Below are positions 43,864 through 52,094 of a stretch of DNA of 64,000 nucleotides, in pieces. Origin of the DNA: Christensenella sp. UBA1685 (GTDB taxonomy: Bacteria > Bacillota > Clostridia > Christensenellales > CAG-138); contig DCKB01000076.1 in NCBI GenBank assembly GCA_002320595.1, positions 1 to 64,000 on the forward strand, read 5' to 3'. The notes beneath the pieces are model-generated. The model was not told the origin of the DNA. It did no database searches and worked only from the letters and a program-made list of their open reading frames with translations. How positions within the stretch are numbered: the first letter of the stretch is position 1; every line of letters starts with the position of its first letter. A program made the translations under genes and the position numbers.

Positions 43864-45837
43864 TTATCCCTCCTGTACAGGCTGCGCAGCAACCCGGCTT
43901 TCAAACGTATCCAGTTTATTGAAATCTGCAAATTCGCTGATATATTCCTTGCGCGGCGCAACCTTATCCCCCATGAGGATGGTGACGATGTGTTCAACGT
44001 CCGCAGCATCTTCAATGGTTACCTGCACAAGCGAGCGATGTTCGGGATTCATAGTCGTTTCCCACAACTGTTCCGGGTTCATCTCCCCCAGTCCCTTGTA
44101 TCGCTGCAGCGTATAGTTTTTCCCGACGCCTTTCAAAGCCTTTGCAAGCGCGGCATCATCATAAACATATTGCGCTTCCTTGCCTTTTTGAATCTTATAA
44201 AGCGGCGGTTGGCCGATGTACACGTGCCCGTCCATAATCAGTTCGCGCATATAACGATAAAAGAACGTTAGCAGGATGGCCCGGATATGCGCACCATCCT
44301 GATCTGCATCCGAAAGGATGATGATCTTGTTATACTTCAGGTTTTCAAGGGTAAAGCCTTCCCCGATCCCCGTGCCAAGCGCGGTAATAATGGATCGGAA
44401 TTCCTCATTTGCAAGCACCTGATCCAACCGTTTTTTCTCCACATTAAGCGGTTTGCCGCGCAGCGGCAGGATCGCCTGAAAGCGCCTGTCGCGCCCTTGT
44501 TTTGCGCTGCCGCCTGCAGAGTCGCCCTCCACGATGAAAAGTTCATTGAGCTGCGCGTTTCGTCCGGTACAGCTGGAAAGCTTTCCGACAAGCGGTGCGT
44601 TTTCAAGCTTGCTTTTCTCGCGCGCCATGCTTTTCGCTTTGCGTGCTGTTTCGCGCACGTGAGCGGCTTTCACAGCTTTTTCCGCAATTTTGTTCGCCGT
44701 ATCCGCATTCTTTAAATCTTCCAGCAGCGGCACGAGCATCTCACCCATTACGTATTCCACCGCAGGGCGTGCTTCCGTGTTTCCAAGGCGCGTCTTCGTT
44801 TGCCCCTCAAACTGGATCGTATGCATTTTAAGCGAAATCACAGCCGTTAGGCCTTCGCGGAAATCCTCGCCGGAAAGTGAAGGATCCTTATCCTTTAAAA
44901 TTCCGTTCTTGCGGCAATAATCGTTCAGGATTTTTGTCAATGCGGCTTTAAAACCGGTTTCGTGCGTGCCTCCCTCGGTCGTCGGGATATTGTTTACATA
45001 CGAAAATATACTTTCGGAATAGCCATCATTGTGCTGCATCGCAATTTCGACCTGAATGTCATCCTTCTTCCCCTTAATGTGCAGCGGCTCTTCATAAAGC
45101 GTAGTCTTATCCTCATTGAGGTATTTTACAAAATCCGAAAGGCCACCTTCAAATTTGAATTCCGAACTCTTTTGTTTCCCACGCTCGCGTTCATCAGAAA
45201 TGCGAAACAGGATACCTCGGTTTAAGTAAGCAAGCTCACGCAGCCGCTTTACAATGGTATCATAATTCATTTCAAGCGTTTCAAACACTTCTTTATCCGG
45301 CAAAAAGGAAATCTTAGAGCCCTGCCTGCGCGTTCTTCCCGTCTCTGCAAGCGGCGCCACAGGCTTTCCTGAATGCATTTTTCCTTCGCTGTCCCGGTAG
45401 CTGCGGAACTTCTGTTCATATGCGCGGCCTTCGGTGCATACCTCCACGTCTACCCACTCCGAAAGCGCGTTTACAACGGACGCGCCCACGCCATGCAAAC
45501 CGCCGGAATAGCCATAGGAAGCGTTATCGAATTTACCGCCTGCGTGCAATTGCGTGAAAACTACTTCCACACCACTCACGCCCAGTTTTTCATGGATACC
45601 AACCGGAATACCGCGCCCATTATCCTCTACGGTAACGGAATTGTCGCGATGCAGCGTAATAGAAATTTCGCTTGCATACCCATTTGCCGCCTCGTCCACA
45701 GCATTATCAACGATTTCCCAAAGCATATGATGCAGGCCGCGCGTTCCCGTGCTGCCGATATACATACCTGGCCGCATACGGACGGCTTCAAGGCCTTCCA
45801 TGACTTTGATATCGCTTACGCTGTAATCTTTTGCCAT
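43864..45837 (-). CDS. DNA topoisomerase IIA subunit B (GyrB/ParE-type)
   Basis: 657 residues: GHKL ATPase domain (YIGSTGTRGLHHMLWEIVDNAVDEA, with the ATP-binding NAVDEA and DNGRGIPVG), transducer, then TOPRIM with EGDSAGGSA and DADQDGAHIR. The start is the ATG at 45837 behind GGAGG; the upstream frame reads into the promoter. It pairs with subunit A, which follows. Whether the pair is gyrase or topoisomerase IV cannot be settled from this window. Confidence 0.93.
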   Translation of the reverse strand: MAKDYSVSDIKVMEGLEAVRMRPGMYIGSTGTRGLHHMLWEIVDNAVDEAANGYASEISITLHRDNSVTVEDNGRGIPVGIHEKLGVSGVEVVFTQLHAGGKFDNASYGYSGGLHGVGASVVNALSEWVDVEVCTEGRAYEQKFRSYRDSEGKMHSGKPVAPLAETGRTRRQGSKISFLPDKEVFETLEMNYDTIVKRLRELAYLNRGILFRISDERERGKQKSSEFKFEGGLSDFVKYLNEDKTTLYEEPLHIKGKKDDIQVEIAMQHNDGYSESIFSYVNNIPTTEGGTHETGFKAALTKILNDYCRKNGILKDKDPSLSGEDFREGLTAVISLKMHTIQFEGQTKTRLGNTEARPAVEYVMGEMLVPLLEDLKNADTANKIAEKAVKAAHVRETARKAKSMAREKSKLENAPLVGKLSSCTGRNAQLNELFIVEGDSAGGSAKQGRDRRFQAILPLRGKPLNVEKKRLDQVLANEEFRSIITALGTGIGEGFTLENLKYNKIIILSDADQDGAHIRAILLTFFYRYMRELIMDGHVYIGQPPLYKIQKGKEAQYVYDDAALAKALKGVGKNYTLQRYKGLGEMNPEQLWETTMNPEHRSLVQVTIEDAADVEHIVTILMGDKVAPRKEYISEFADFNKLDTFESRVAAQPVQEG

Positions 45838-45884
45838 TCTTTTCCTCCACTGCCAAACCAACTTCTGTAATTGGCATAACTAAT

Positions 45885-45914
45885 AGTATAATACACTGCT
45901 TTGCGCTCTTGCAA
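45885..45914 (-). promoter_or_regulatory. Promoter of the topoisomerase operon
   Basis: TTGCAA (45909-45914), an 18-nt spacer and TATACT (45885-45890) on the minus strand, about 45 nt before the subunit B ATG. Confidence 0.55.
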
Positions 45915-45966
45915 GCGCGCATATTTTCCCCGGCCGCATCCGAAACTAAGTGCGGAGGTGATCACA

Positions 45967-46395
45967 ATGGATCAAAACGCTGAACTTTTAATGGAAATCT
46001 ACAAGAATTCCGAACTTGAGCGCGCAGTTCTCGGCAGGCTTATCAGGCGCTGCGAGGATGCTTCGTTCCGTAATCTGATGGCAGATCATTTCACGGTATA
46101 TCACACCATCATGCAGGAGGCGCACGATGCGCTGAACACGCATGGCATCCTTGCACAGGAATACGGCCCTTTTGAAAAAAAGCCGATTTTTTCTTCCATC
46201 GCGCTCCATCTGCGGATCGACAAAACGTCATCCCATATGGCAGAAATGCTCGTGCGGGGGAATGTAACCGGCCTGATTGACATCACAAAGGCGCTCCGAG
46301 AAGCAGAGGATGCCGAAGAAGCCGTACTTCAACTGGGCGAGCGGCTCAAGAACGCCCACCTGAAACATATGGAGCAAATGCTTGCCTTTGTTTAA
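45967..46395 (+). CDS. Uncharacterised helical protein, ferritin-like fold suspected
   Basis: 142 residues, all predicted helix. NSELERAVLGRLIRRCED and a later NAHLKHMEQML, with E and H residues spaced as in ferritin-like four-helix bundles, suggest a related fold, but a complete di-iron motif could not be confirmed. GCGGAGG lies 8 nt before the ATG at 45967; an in-frame codon at 45901 has no site. It is divergent from the topoisomerase operon and convergent with the DUF4364 gene, with only 6 nt between the stops. Confidence 0.6.
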   Translation: MDQNAELLMEIYKNSELERAVLGRLIRRCEDASFRNLMADHFTVYHTIMQEAHDALNTHGILAQEYGPFEKKPIFSSIALHLRIDKTSSHMAEMLVRGNVTGLIDITKALREAEDAEEAVLQLGERLKNAHLKHMEQMLAFV

Positions 46396-46401
46396 AGAAG
46401 G

Positions 46402-46938
46402 TCACTCCTTCTTAGCCAAAAGCTCTGAAAGAATTGCGGTATAAATTGCCTGCGCCCGTTCGGGCCAAACAGCCGCCGCATGCTTTGCGGAGGCTGCATC
46501 TGGCAGCAGGATGGAAATCTGCAGCAAATCACCGCTTTGCTCCATCGCACGCAGCGTGGTGCGGTATGCCCCGCCTACGCCTGCCTTTTCGCTTGCTGCG
46601 GAAAACTGTGTTTCTCTGCGCAGTTTCTCGCGGCAAGCGTCGGCGTAATCCGTAAGGTCATCCCGCACGGATTGCGGCAGCCGCTCCACAAACATGCCAA
46701 GCGTTTCCTTCCCCTTTGGTGTAAGGCAATATGCTTGGCCATAAGGGCGAGGAACAGCAGCAAGAAAGCCTTCTTCTTCAAGCTCATAAATCGCGCTTTG
46801 CAGCTCAAAATACGGAATCAACTCGTATGCAGCTGAAAACGTTGCGATCTGTTCCTTTGTCAGGTCAACGGAAAGCTCATTCAAAAAGTAGAGCACCATG
46901 AGCTTGCTTTTTGTGAAGCCATCCGAAAAAAACGCCAT
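46402..46938 (-). CDS. DUF4364-family protein, winged-helix-like
   Basis: 178 residues. It begins MAFFSDGFTKSKLMVLYFLN, a start shared with DUF4364 proteins of Clostridia; the YELEEEGFLAAV and YCLTPKGKETL parts look like a PadR/winged-helix reader. A role in transcription control is presumed for this family, without assigned targets. A TGGTATAAT extended -10 lies at about 46979-46984 upstream on the minus strand. Confidence 0.8.
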   Translation of the reverse strand: MAFFSDGFTKSKLMVLYFLNELSVDLTKEQIATFSAAYELIPYFELQSAIYELEEEGFLAAVPRPYGQAYCLTPKGKETLGMFVERLPQSVRDDLTDYADACREKLRRETQFSAASEKAGVGGAYRTTLRAMEQSGDLLQISILLPDAASAKHAAAVWPERAQAIYTAILSELLAKKE

Positions 46939-47042
46939 GGGACCTCCCCCTCCGTGCGATATTACCTACTGTATATAAATTATACCATAAACAGCAGCAC
47001 AAAAAAAGGGATGAACAGCGCTGCTTGAAAGGAGTCCGTAGA

Positions 47043-47753
47043 ATGGAGTTGCACGATTTTATACAAATTGGGCTTGGCGCCTTTTTTTCAATCGTCGTTC
47101 TGTTTATTGCAACAAAGCTGATGGGGAACCGCCAAATGTCACAATTGAGCATGTTTGACTATGTAAACGGCATTACGATTGGCTCCATTGCGGCGGAGAT
47201 GGCAACCGCGCAGGAGGACTTGCTGAAGCCCCTTTTTGCAATCGTCGTCTACGCTGCAACTACCGTGCTAATTTCGTTTGTAACAAGCAAAAGCCTTCGC
47301 GCCCGGCGTGTCCTGTCGGGCGGAAGCCTTCTGTTGTTCAGCCGCGGGAAGTTTTATCGCGCCAACCTCAAAAAGGCGCATATTGACCTTTCGGAATTCC
47401 TGATGCAATGCCGCACAAATGGTTTTTTTAATTTAAATGACCTACATGCTGTACTGTTGGAAGCAAACGGAAAGTTAAGCTTCTTGCAAAAGTCCGAAAC
47501 GAGGCCGCTCCGGCCGCAGGATATGCAAATTACATTGCAGGCAGAGAATCTATCCGTCAGCCTGATTTTGGACGGGTCGATTCTGCATGATAACCTTAAA
47601 GCCATCGGATTCAACGAAACTTGGCTGGGGAAACAGCTGAATGCGCAAGGGTACCCCGATCCTTCCGCTGTCGCGCTCGCCGCATATGACGGCGCAGTGC
47701 TAAGCATATTCCCGCGTGAAGAAAAACCTGCTTCGCGCGATCTGTTTGAATAA
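47043..47753 (+). CDS. DUF421 (YetF-type) membrane protein
   Basis: 236 residues: an N-terminal membrane part with about three helices (residues 5-80), including QMSQLSMFDYVNGITIGSIA, the hallmark of YetF proteins, then a cytoplasmic DUF421 domain with GGSLLLFSRGKFYRANLKKAH. Members are unassigned; in Bacillus they are spore or general stress associated. GAAAGGAG lies before the ATG at 47043. The next gene downstream on the minus strand is a decayed exporter. Confidence 0.88.
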   Translation: MELHDFIQIGLGAFFSIVVLFIATKLMGNRQMSQLSMFDYVNGITIGSIAAEMATAQEDLLKPLFAIVVYAATTVLISFVTSKSLRARRVLSGGSLLLFSRGKFYRANLKKAHIDLSEFLMQCRTNGFFNLNDLHAVLLEANGKLSFLQKSETRPLRPQDMQITLQAENLSVSLILDGSILHDNLKAIGFNETWLGKQLNAQGYPDPSAVALAAYDGAVLSIFPREEKPASRDLFE

Positions 47754-47757
47754 TGCG

Positions 47758-48590
47758 CTAATTGCGTTCCGCCTTGATGCCCGATCCCACAATGCGGTAA
47801 GCGCGGCTGCAAAGGGCCAGCGCCCCGGGCCTGTGTGTGCAAACAATGCAGGTCCGATTTGTGTTGCAGCGCATGATACGCTCCAGCACGCGGCGTTCAG
47901 TCTTCATATCAAGCGCAGTTGTATGCAAGATAAGTATCACGATACTTATCTTGCATCTCCCGCATGCGGGAATTAAATAGGTCTGTAATACCAAAAGATT
48001 TAATGATTTGGAGATTGCTGAAAGCCTCATCCTGAAATGCCATCATCTCTCCGTCAATCCGGCGCATCTCGGCATTATAGCGCCGCATGCGCTTTACGAG
48101 TGCGCGTGAAAGAATCGCTGTTGCCGGGACCCCGATGAGTGCAATCGCGGCCATGGAAGCATCATAGTAGAGCATTATGGCAAAGCGCGCCAAGGAATTG
48201 CACTAAGCCGGCTAAAAAGCTGGGAATAAACCCGATGATACTTCCTGCGACTGTTCTGGTATCCTCATGGAGCCTGTTGAGCAGTTCTCCGCTTCGGTAG
48301 GGGGAGAGCGCCATCCAATCAGCGCCGATAATCTGCTCGAAAACATCCGCTTCCAATTCATTTTTAACTTTCACGCTGATTTTTGCGATCACCCGGCCGG
48401 AAAGCGCACGCATACCGATGCTTCCAAGCATCATGCAAAGCATTGCTGCCGCAGCGGACCAAACAGGTGCAAGCGCAACGCCCAGCACCGCATTAATGAG
48501 AGCTCTGGATGCAACGCTTCCGCCAAGCCCCATCACTACGCCTAAAACAGAAAACAATGCCTGTACAAGAACGGCTGCGCGATACTCTCC
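47758..48590 (-). pseudogene. Decayed ABC exporter: membrane part and C-terminal end of the ATPase
   Basis: Between about 48590 and 48193 one frame encodes part of an export-type membrane domain (VKNELEADVFEQIIGADWMA, then SPYRSGELLNRLHEDTR). A one-base shift near 48185 moves the sequence to another frame (MARFAIMLYYDASMAAIALI), which runs to MREMQDKYRDTYLAYN. There it joins the last third of an ATPase domain (SALDMKTERRVLER, then RTCIVCTHRPGA), with some 250 codons (Walker A through the signature) missing. The 5' end is missing too and runs into the kinase tail. The product cannot be functional. The deletion point lies beside a 34-bp perfect palindrome. Probably part of the exopolysaccharide locus. 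Confidence 0.85.
47923..47956. repeat. 34-bp perfect palindrome at a deletion endpoint
   Basis: Two 16-bp arms, ATGCAAGATAAGTATC and its exact complement, separated by 2 bp (AC). It lies within the former coding sequence (MQDKYRDTYLA on the minus strand) and is 6-10 bp from the place where the ABC exporter reading frame jumps to its ATPase end. Confidence 0.9.
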
Positions 48591-49410
48591 TGCATATCCG
48601 TAACGCCCATAATTTCCGTAACCGTACCGCCTGCCATAGCCATAACCGTATCTATCCCGATACCCGTACCCCTATGCACCGCCTTCCTCGCTTCGATTAA
48701 ACAAGGGGATACCTGCACATTGTTGAGTACGCATCCAATCAGATGCGCTCCCCCGGCTTCTATGGCGTCAATCGCATCATTGACGTCCTTTGTCCGGGCC
48801 ACATCCTGCTACACTACAAAAAGTACCTTTTGTGCAAGCGCAGAGAGGCATTCCGTTTCGGGACCCGCCATAACCGGAGGGGCATCCAAAATGATGTAAT
48901 CCATTTTTCGGGCCAGCAATACAAGCATTGCCTCCATAGCGCCGCCCAGAAAAAACTCGACTGCGCCGCGCATAGGCCGTGCAGGAAGCAGATACATTCC
49001 GTATTCTTTGACCAAAGCGGTTCAACCTCTCCGCTATACCCAAGTGTGAAACTACGCAGTTGGAGATCTTTGGAGCGTGAAAGCCCCATCAGTTCATTGA
49101 TGGCCGGCGCAGTCGTGTCGCAATCAATCAAAATCACTTTTTTTGCTTTTTTGTGCAAACGCGAGCGCAAGATTTGCTGCAACAGTAGATTTTCCCTCAC
49201 CTTCGATGAGGCTTGTAACCAACAGCGTTTTGCCGCTGCCTTCTGCCATCCGGTGCTCTATGCGTGTACGCAATTTTTATAGGACTCCACAAAACGGAAT
49301 CCCACGGAAGGATCAGTAATCAACAGCCCCTGTTTTTTCCCCCGTATGCGCGCGCAACGTTTTGTATTTGCGTTCATGATAAATCGCCCCAAGAAGCTGT
49401 GCGTCGATCT
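48591..49410 (-). pseudogene. Decayed bacterial tyrosine autokinase (CapB/Wzc kinase domain)
   Basis: Pieces of a BY-kinase lie in several frames. In order: FKNTQEAEHKIDAQLLG; KKQGLLITDPSVGFRFVESY; a P-loop EGEGKSTVAAN; a frameshift at a run of A (about 49139) before VILIDCDTTAPAINELMGLS; a further shift; YIILDAPPVM (Walker A'/B); a nonsense TAG in VLFVV-stop-QDVARTKDVND (48809-48811); and a tyrosine-rich tail (GYGYRDRYGYGYGRRYGYGN) in another frame that runs into the exporter remnant near 48600. At least four shifts plus one stop. In intact loci this kinase is the partner of the Wzz protein and controls polysaccharide export. Confidence 0.85.
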
Positions 49411-50036
49411 TATGCTCTGCTTCCTGTGTGTTCTTGAAGGTATCTGATTCCAACAATGCACGCGGCAATTGCAGCAGCGATGAGCGCAGCCTTTTGGGCA
49501 ATATCATAATTATCAAGCGCAACATCCGGCACCGTAGGGACGCGCGGCGCTTTGAGCACCTGTAAAACAGCGTTCTCCATCACCTTTGAGGTGATAATCC
49601 CATGGTTTTCAATCAAAGAACGGATGATAAAGAACGCCTTTTCAGGCCCGTCAGCCGTCACTTTCAAATCAAGCAGATTTGTATCGGGCAATAGCGTTGC
49701 ACGGATCGTCGCATCAAGCTCCATACCCGTTTCCGCCTCAACGCGCTCCTTTAACACATTGCTGTTGAGGATGTCCGTAAAAACAGCCGCCAGTTCGGAT
49801 GCTGCGTTCAGATTTGAATAGACCGTCGTAGAATTTCCACGGTTTGATACTACATATGTTGCAGTAGCAGAGTAGGTTGGCCGATAGAATTCCGCCGCAA
49901 GAATGTATGCTCCAGATGCGGCGGTTACAGCCGCAAGCAGAATCATCCACCACCGTTTCACAATATTTCTTAAGATACAGCCCCAGTCGGCATTCAGCGC
50001 AGTATCCGCGCTTCTAACTTCTTCCGCCATGCTCAA
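49410..50036 (-). CDS. Wzz/CpsC-type chain-length determinant domain, C-terminus lost
   Basis: 208 residues. TM1 lies at about 28-48 (MILLAAVTAASGAYILAAEF), followed by the periplasmic Wzz domain, in which conserved YVVSNRG and a long helical region are seen; TM2 is at about 180-200. The frame ends soon after TM2 through a frameshift close to the linker to the former kinase. It would have been the N-terminal half of a Wzc protein or a separate CpsC. The stop of the downstream Ig-like gene overlaps its start by 4 nt. It may still make a membrane stub. Confidence 0.7.
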   Translation of the reverse strand: MSMAEEVRSADTALNADWGCILRNIVKRWWMILLAAVTAASGAYILAAEFYRPTYSATATYVVSNRGNSTTVYSNLNAASELAAVFTDILNSNVLKERVEAETGMELDATIRATLLPDTNLLDLKVTADGPEKAFFIIRSLIENHGIITSKVMENAVLQVLKAPRVPTVPDVALDNYDIAQKAALIAAAIAACIVGIRYLQEHTGSRA

Positions 50037-50770
50037 TCCTCTTCTTCCATACCGAGCGCATAATATTCTTCGCCCCGCATGTGAACTGTTATATTTTCAA
50101 TCATACCCTTTGGGTCAAAGCGGCAGTTTTTGTCCAGATAAACAAGATATTCCTTTAGACCTATCTCAGGCGCATATGCCTCTGAAAGCTGCTGGGAATC
50201 AAAAATTGTGACGGGCGCTTCCAGGTAAACCGTATCTCCCATGCTGTTTGTAACACGGAACTGCACAGTGCATATACCAGCCGAATAAAGGCTACCGCCC
50301 GTAACGGTCATCTTGACATCGTTGGAAATATCACCATCCAGGCAGTCTGACGCTCCTACCACATCAAGGATCATACCATTCCCCATCGTAGAGAAGCGCA
50401 GTTCGTCCCTCAGGTAAAACTTTGGACGAGTATAGTCTTCATATACTATTTCGCAATCATGTTTTGCAACGTTGCCGCTGTGGTCCAGCGCTACAAAGGT
50501 CACGCGGCTCTTTCCGGGTTCGATAAATTTGGACACCCCTTCAACGAACAGGGATTCGCTTACATCGCCGTCACGCTCATCCCATGCCGTAACGCCAAGA
50601 AGCAGATCTTCCATGGGTGTTTCGATGCTTGCCTTGATTTGGTTGAACTCACACTTGATTACCGGCGGCGTTTTATCTTCCTTTTCTTCTACAAAAAAAT
50701 GATACCCTGCCGCAATCCCGACCGCCAGTGCAAAGGCGGCAGCAATCCCGATCTTTTGTATTGTTTTCAT
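50033..50770 (-). CDS. Membrane-anchored Ig-like (DUF5011/HYR-like) protein of the exopolysaccharide locus
   Basis: 245 residues. One N-terminal membrane helix (about 6-22), then two beta-rich Ig-like domains: TPPVIKCEFNQIKAS opens the first and DCLDGDISNDVKMTV lies in the second, of the kind found in DUF5011/cadherin-like repeats. No catalytic residues. It is an intact frame inside an otherwise broken locus. Its function is unknown; the location suggests a part in surface polysaccharide assembly or attachment. Confidence 0.6.
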   Translation of the reverse strand: MKTIQKIGIAAAFALAVGIAAGYHFFVEEKEDKTPPVIKCEFNQIKASIETPMEDLLLGVTAWDERDGDVSESLFVEGVSKFIEPGKSRVTFVALDHSGNVAKHDCEIVYEDYTRPKFYLRDELRFSTMGNGMILDVVGASDCLDGDISNDVKMTVTGGSLYSAGICTVQFRVTNSMGDTVYLEAPVTIFDSQQLSEAYAPEIGLKEYLVYLDKNCRFDPKGMIENITVHMRGEEYYALGMEEED

Positions 50771-50805
50771 CTACCCAAATTCCCTTCTTCGGAAAGTTCC
50801 CTTTT

Positions 50806-51160
50806 TCAAATGCCTTCCAAGGCAGGTTGAAGCACCGGTTGGTTCAGGAGGATTGCGCGCGGGTTCACCTCCAAAAGCAGTTGCGCGTATTCATAGGAAT
50901 ACCGTAAAGCCACATATTCCTGCGTTCTATAGAGCGATGCCGTCCGTTCTGCGGGGCCGTGTGCATCGCTTGCAATCACATGTATGCACCGCATGTTCAG
51001 CAGCGCCCGCGCACAGCGTGCCGCCCTTTCTCCCATTCGTCCTTGTCAGCTGAAGTAAAAGCCCGGATCTGGCCCAACCGGCAGCAAGTTCGGGCATATC
51101 CTGAACCGCATAATACCGTTTCGGATGTGCCATTGTTTTCATAAATATCGAATATAATAA
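50806..51160 (-). pseudogene. C-terminal remnant of a CpsB/CapC PHP-type tyrosine phosphatase
   Basis: The segment MAHPKRYYAVQDMPELAAGW, then ARSGLLLQLT, continues after a frameshift with GERAARCARALLNMRCIHVI, then ASDAHGP and YAQLLLEVNPRAILLNQPVL. Both parts match the C-terminal half of PHP-domain phosphatases that dephosphorylate BY-kinases. The N-terminal half is missing; the gene starts inside the truncated CapD sequence. Confidence 0.75.
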
Positions 51161-51796
51161 GCGTTTGCGGTGCATGTGAGGCAATCTGCCGGCAAAGTTC
51201 GCTTCCGATGCTCCCGCCTCCCCTTGTGACCAGAATCACGCGGCCTCCAATATAACCGATGATGTCGCTGAGATCAACTTTTACCGCATCACGCCCAAGC
51301 AAATCCTCAATCTCAACATCACGGATTTCTTTAATGCTTACCTCGCCGTTTGCCAACTGGCAAATGCCCGGCAGCGTCTTAAGCCGGCAACCGGTTTTCT
51401 GACATTCCGCGAGCAGCTCCTTTCGCTGTTGATGGGTTGCGGATGGGATCGCAAAAATGATTTCGTCAACGTTATATTTTTGCGCCGCTTCTACGATGCT
51501 GGCTTGTCCGCCAACTATTTTTACCCCCTGCAAATACCGCCCTTGCTTCGCTGCATCGTCGTCAATCAGGCACACTACCCGGTTTTCAGAATAGCTGCTT
51601 CCAGAAAATTCCCGCAGAGCCAATGCCGCAGCCCGCCCTGCCCCTATGAGCATCGTGCGTTTTCCTGCACTATCACTTTTTATCCGCCGCCCTCTGCGGA
51701 ACAAACGGTAGGAAAATCGTATTCCGGTAATAAGAATCACGAGAAAAATACCATTTAAGATTGGATAGCCCCTTGGTACAGGCAGATCAAACTCTA
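51150..51796 (-). pseudogene. 5' and 3' truncated CapD-type polysaccharide epimerase/dehydratase
   Basis: It begins in frame with LPVPRGYPILNGIFLVILI, a last membrane helix of CapD/WbpM proteins, then the Rossmann-like domain (AGRAAALALREFSG) and the beginning of the catalytic SDR domain, with the NAD motif changed to VTRGGGSIGSE (normally TGGxGxxG, so the first glycine is now Arg). It stops at about FDIYENN, where CapC-like sequence takes over. The 5' membrane helices are missing (a stop codon lies upstream at about 51797). A product of 247 residues could be made but lacks the catalytic core. Confidence 0.8.
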
Positions 51797-51861
51797 TCCT
51801 TCACAACTTCTCTACATTCTTTGAACACACTCTATTCTTCACAACTTCTCTACATTCTTTG
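51791..51861. repeat. Two imperfect 38-bp tandem repeats
   Basis: ACTCTATYCTTCACAACTTC, continuing through TCTACATTCTTTG, occurs at 51791-51823 and again at 51829-51861, differing at one base; the period is 38 bp. It lies between the truncated CapD sequence and the promoter of the riboswitch. Confidence 0.8.
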
Positions 51862-51873
51862 CTCATTCTCCTC

Positions 51874-51901
51874 TTGCTTTTTCTCGGTATATCCGTATAA
51901 T
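51874..51901 (+). promoter_or_regulatory. Promoter of the Mn riboswitch/ATPase transcript
   Basis: TTGCTT (51874-51879), a 16-nt spacer and TATAAT (51896-51901), about 20 nt before the aptamer. Confidence 0.65.
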
Positions 51902-51921
51902 GGAATTATAATTAAATATTT

Positions 51922-52012
51922 CATGAGGGAGTAGTTACCATGCGTCCGGCATGGTTTAAGTTCAACATCATGGCGCTTACCGCCTGGCTTAAATGAAAAG
52001 ACGAGACTCATG
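51922..52012 (+). promoter_or_regulatory. yybP-ykoY manganese riboswitch aptamer
   Basis: The signature GGGAGTAG follows the first strand of the closing stem CATGA (51922-51926). The second strand TCATG is at 52008-52012, preceded by CGAGAC, which corresponds to the conserved CAAGAC just before the 3' strand of the L. lactis yoaB riboswitch. In between are two hairpins and the TTCAACATCATGG loop corresponding to the conserved CAACAU. Mn2+ bound between the two loops stabilises the closing stem, which shares bases with the terminator, predicting that Mn2+ switches the gene on. Confidence 0.85.
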
Positions 52013-52040
52013 TGCAGTATATTCTGCACATGAGTTTTTT
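52006..52040 (+). terminator. Riboswitch expression-platform terminator
   Basis: ACTCATGTGCAG pairs perfectly with CTGCACATGAGT (52006-52017, 52024-52035; loop TATATT) and a T-run follows. Its 5' arm contains the TCATG of the aptamer closing stem, so the aptamer and terminator are mutually exclusive. Confidence 0.85.
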
Positions 52041-52094
52041 CATCCTGCAAGGTGAAATATTAATTATGAAATGCAAGAAAGGAAGAGACTCCAG

